Positions 62,281-64,000 of a stretch of DNA of 64,000 nucleotides are shown in pieces; within the stretch, counting starts at the first letter, position 1; every line of letters begins with the position of its first letter. The stretch spans positions 29,957 through 93,956 of the forward strand of contig NZ_FUYX01000018.1 of NCBI RefSeq assembly GCF_900168195.1, read 5' to 3'. The stretch is from Allobosea thiooxidans. GTDB lineage: Bacteria > Pseudomonadota > Alphaproteobacteria > Rhizobiales > Beijerinckiaceae. A model generated the notes under the pieces. It saw nothing but the letters and a program-made list of their open reading frames with translations, was not told the origin of the DNA and ran no database searches. The position numbers and the translations under genes are program-made.

Positions 62281-62433
62281 GAGCGTCGTGAAAGGCGTCA
62301 TCCCGCACGCGCTGCAGCATGTGAATGCTGCTGCGCAGATGCGGGACCGCTTTCAAGAATGGGCGCCTCTTCCGTGAGACGACTCCGTGTCTGCGCAGCG
62401 GCACTGCGCGCCGCAACGCGCAGGGGACGACAG

Positions 62434-63852
62434 CTACCGGAAGAACAGGAAGGTCTGCACCACGAAGAGCGGGATCAGGATCGCGCCGGACCAGAGCATG
62501 TAGCCGAAGAAGGAGGGCATCGCGACCTTCCGGTCCTTGGCGATGGCGTAGACCATGAAGTTCGGCGCGTTGCCGATATAGCTGTTGGCCCCCATGAAGA
62601 CCGCGCCGGCCGAGATCGCTGCGAGCGTCAGCGCCCCCTGCGTCATCAGCGCCTTGGGGTCGCCGCCGGCGAGCTCGAAGAAGACGAGATAGGTCGGGGC
62701 ATTGTCCAGGAAGGAGGAGAGCAGGCCCGTCAGCCAGAAATAGGCGGCGACGTTCGCGCTGCCATCGGCGTTGCTGACCAGCCCGACCAGCGGCGCGAAG
62801 GCGCCGTCCCGCCCGGCCTGGAGCATCGCCAGAACCGGGATGATGCAGATGAAGATGCCGGCGAAGAGCTTGGCGACCTCCTTGATCGGCCCCCAGCTGA
62901 ATTCGTTGCCGGCGCGGACCGGGCGCGGCGTCAGCTTGAGCGACAGGCCCGCGAGAACGAGCAGGATCACGTCCCGGGCGAGGTCCTGCAGCTCGAGATG
63001 GACGCCGTGCAGATCGAAGACGATGCCCGGCTTCCAGTTGGCCGACATCAGGATCGCGGCGATGACGCCGGCCAGCAGCAGGATGTTGACCTTGCCCCAG
63101 AGCTTGATGGCGCGATCGGGCGTCGGGTCCTTGAGCTTCGGATAGCCCTCCTCCTTGCGGAAGAGCCAGCTGTCGAGCGCGTAGAACAGCGCCAGCAGCA
63201 CCACCACGGCAAAGCCGGTCTCGGGCAGCAGATGCGTCGTCGTCCAGAAGAAGTCGACGCCGCGCAGGAAGCCGAGGAAGAGCGGCGGGTCGCCGAGCGG
63301 CGTCAGCGAGCCGCCGATATTCGAGACCAGGAAGATGAAGAAGATCACGACATGGACGTTGTGGCGGCGGTCGTCATTGGCCCGCAGCAGCGGCCGGATC
63401 ATGATCATCGAGGCGCCGGTCGTGCCGACGACGCTCGCCATCGCCGTGCCGAGCGCGAGCAGGACGGTGTTGGTCGCGGGCGAGCCGTGCAGATTGCCCG
63501 AGACGAGGATGCCGCCCGCGATGGTGAAGAGCGCGAAGAGCAGGATGATGAAGGGCAGGTATTCGAGCAGCGCGGTGTGCAGCAGCGCGCCCAGCGCCGC
63601 GTCGAAGCCGCGGCTGAGGACGAGCGGGATCAGCAGCAACGCGGCCCAGAAGGCGGCGAACTTGCCGTAGTGATGTTCCCACAGATGCGGGAACAGGATC
63701 GGGCCGAGCGCGATCGAAAGCAGCATGCCGGCGAAGGGCAGCGCCCAGGCGACGCCCATCGAGGCGCCGCCGATGTTCCCCGCCGCCAGCGCCGGCACCG
63801 GTGCGAGGAACGCCCCTGCCGCGACGCCGAGCGCGCCCAACCCGTTCCGCAT
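62434..63852 (-). CDS. Sodium:proton antiporter, NhaD/CitMHS-like
   Basis: A 472-residue membrane protein with a cleavable-looking N-terminus (MRNGLGALGVAAGAFLAPVPALAAG) and about 11-12 further helices. Segments such as SVVGTTGASMIMIRPLLRAN, VSNIGGSLTPLGDPPLFLGFLRG and LSSFLDNAPTYLVFFELAGG are typical of the ion transporter superfamily branch that includes NhaD antiporters and arsenite/citrate transporters. The N-A-P-T and G-D-P-P-L motifs match the NhaD-like group. It probably exchanges sodium for protons across the inner membrane. The partial gene to the right follows on the same strand. Confidence 0.88.
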   Translation of the reverse strand: MRNGLGALGVAAGAFLAPVPALAAGNIGGASMGVAWALPFAGMLLSIALGPILFPHLWEHHYGKFAAFWAALLLIPLVLSRGFDAALGALLHTALLEYLPFIILLFALFTIAGGILVSGNLHGSPATNTVLLALGTAMASVVGTTGASMIMIRPLLRANDDRRHNVHVVIFFIFLVSNIGGSLTPLGDPPLFLGFLRGVDFFWTTTHLLPETGFAVVVLLALFYALDSWLFRKEEGYPKLKDPTPDRAIKLWGKVNILLLAGVIAAILMSANWKPGIVFDLHGVHLELQDLARDVILLVLAGLSLKLTPRPVRAGNEFSWGPIKEVAKLFAGIFICIIPVLAMLQAGRDGAFAPLVGLVSNADGSANVAAYFWLTGLLSSFLDNAPTYLVFFELAGGDPKALMTQGALTLAAISAGAVFMGANSYIGNAPNFMVYAIAKDRKVAMPSFFGYMLWSGAILIPLFVVQTFLFFR

Positions 63853-63862
63853 CGCGATGTCC

Positions 63863-64000
63863 TTAAGGCTTCGGCGGTGCGCCGATCGTGGGCGGCGCGT
63901 TGAGATCGAACCCGCCTGGGAGCCCCGGTCCGCCGAGGCCTGGGATCTGGATGGACTCGAACTGCTTGTCGATGGCCTTCTGGTCGAGCTGCACGGCGGA
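63863..64000 (-). CDS. C-terminal end of an unidentified protein (partial)
   Basis: The last 45 residues of a minus-strand gene whose start lies beyond the right edge. They read SAVQLDQKAIDKQFESIQIP and continue into a Gly/Pro-rich tail (GLGGPGLPGG) ending APPKP before the stop at 63863-63865. The codon usage is like that of neighbours. The stop is 10 bases from the antiporter start, so the two are likely cotranscribed. The fragment is too short to assign a family. Confidence 0.6.
   Translation of the reverse strand, partial: SAVQLDQKAIDKQFESIQIPGLGGPGLPGGFDLNAPPTIGAPPKP

Overview
The window looks like chromosome of a high-GC alphaproteobacterium of the order Hyphomicrobiales (Rhizobiales), plausibly Bosea or a close relative. 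The evidence is the pckA / chvI-chvG / hprK / EIIA-Man / HPr / ahcY / divL gene order, the Tyr-type DivL pseudokinase, addAB with trxA, and the large number of TRAP, Tct and ABC uptake systems. No rRNA, tRNA, phage, insertion sequence or CRISPR array was seen. The genus is inferred from gene order and protein style, not from a search.

Left part (1-36.7 kb) is accessory metabolism arranged as regulator-plus-uptake-plus-enzyme cassettes. They are: (a) a tctCBA tricarboxylate-type transporter with a divergent LysR regulator (1-2747). (b) A catabolic cluster (3266-13711) with an enolase-superfamily enzyme, an NAD-dependent epimerase, a RidA-like protein, a peptide-type ABC importer without its ATPases, a GntR repressor, a ThDP enzyme, an alpha/beta hydrolase and a cupin. 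(c) A decay zone (13971-14530) with two broken genes. (d) A TRAP transporter, IclR regulator, CoA-transferase and enoyl-CoA hydratase operon that continues into two tandem solute-binding-like proteins without signal peptides (14628-22559), followed by an acetamidase-family enzyme and an M20 peptidase. (e) An ABC importer of the putrescine/iron/phosphonate type on the minus strand (26269-30397). (f) A ClC channel. (g) An Lrp regulator divergent from a diaminopropionate ammonia-lyase, GST and MFS set.

Right part (36.8-64 kb) is mostly core housekeeping. A class A penicillin-binding protein, DoxX and thioredoxin lead into a long minus-strand operon reading divL, a tsaE-amgK fusion, murU-like, addB, addA, DUF1345. 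This joins cell-cycle signalling, tRNA modification, peptidoglycan recycling and recombination repair. Next come ahcY, with a palindrome in its promoter that resembles a SahR site, and the PTS-Ntr-type genes ptsH, EIIA-Man and hprK joined to the chvG-chvI two-component system. pckA follows on the opposite strand.

The most notable observations are: a start codon sitting in the loop of a perfect terminator-like hairpin (DUF4105 gene, 61270); the paired signal-less binding proteins inside an acyl-CoA operon; DivL with Tyr in place of the phospho-accepting His; the TsaE-AmgK fusion beside MurU; a deleted autotransporter domain and a frameshifted Cys-rich secreted protein side by side; and several operator-like palindromes next to their likely regulators. 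Two families of dispersed palindromic repeats occupy gaps between genes. Nothing here proves a wholly new system.
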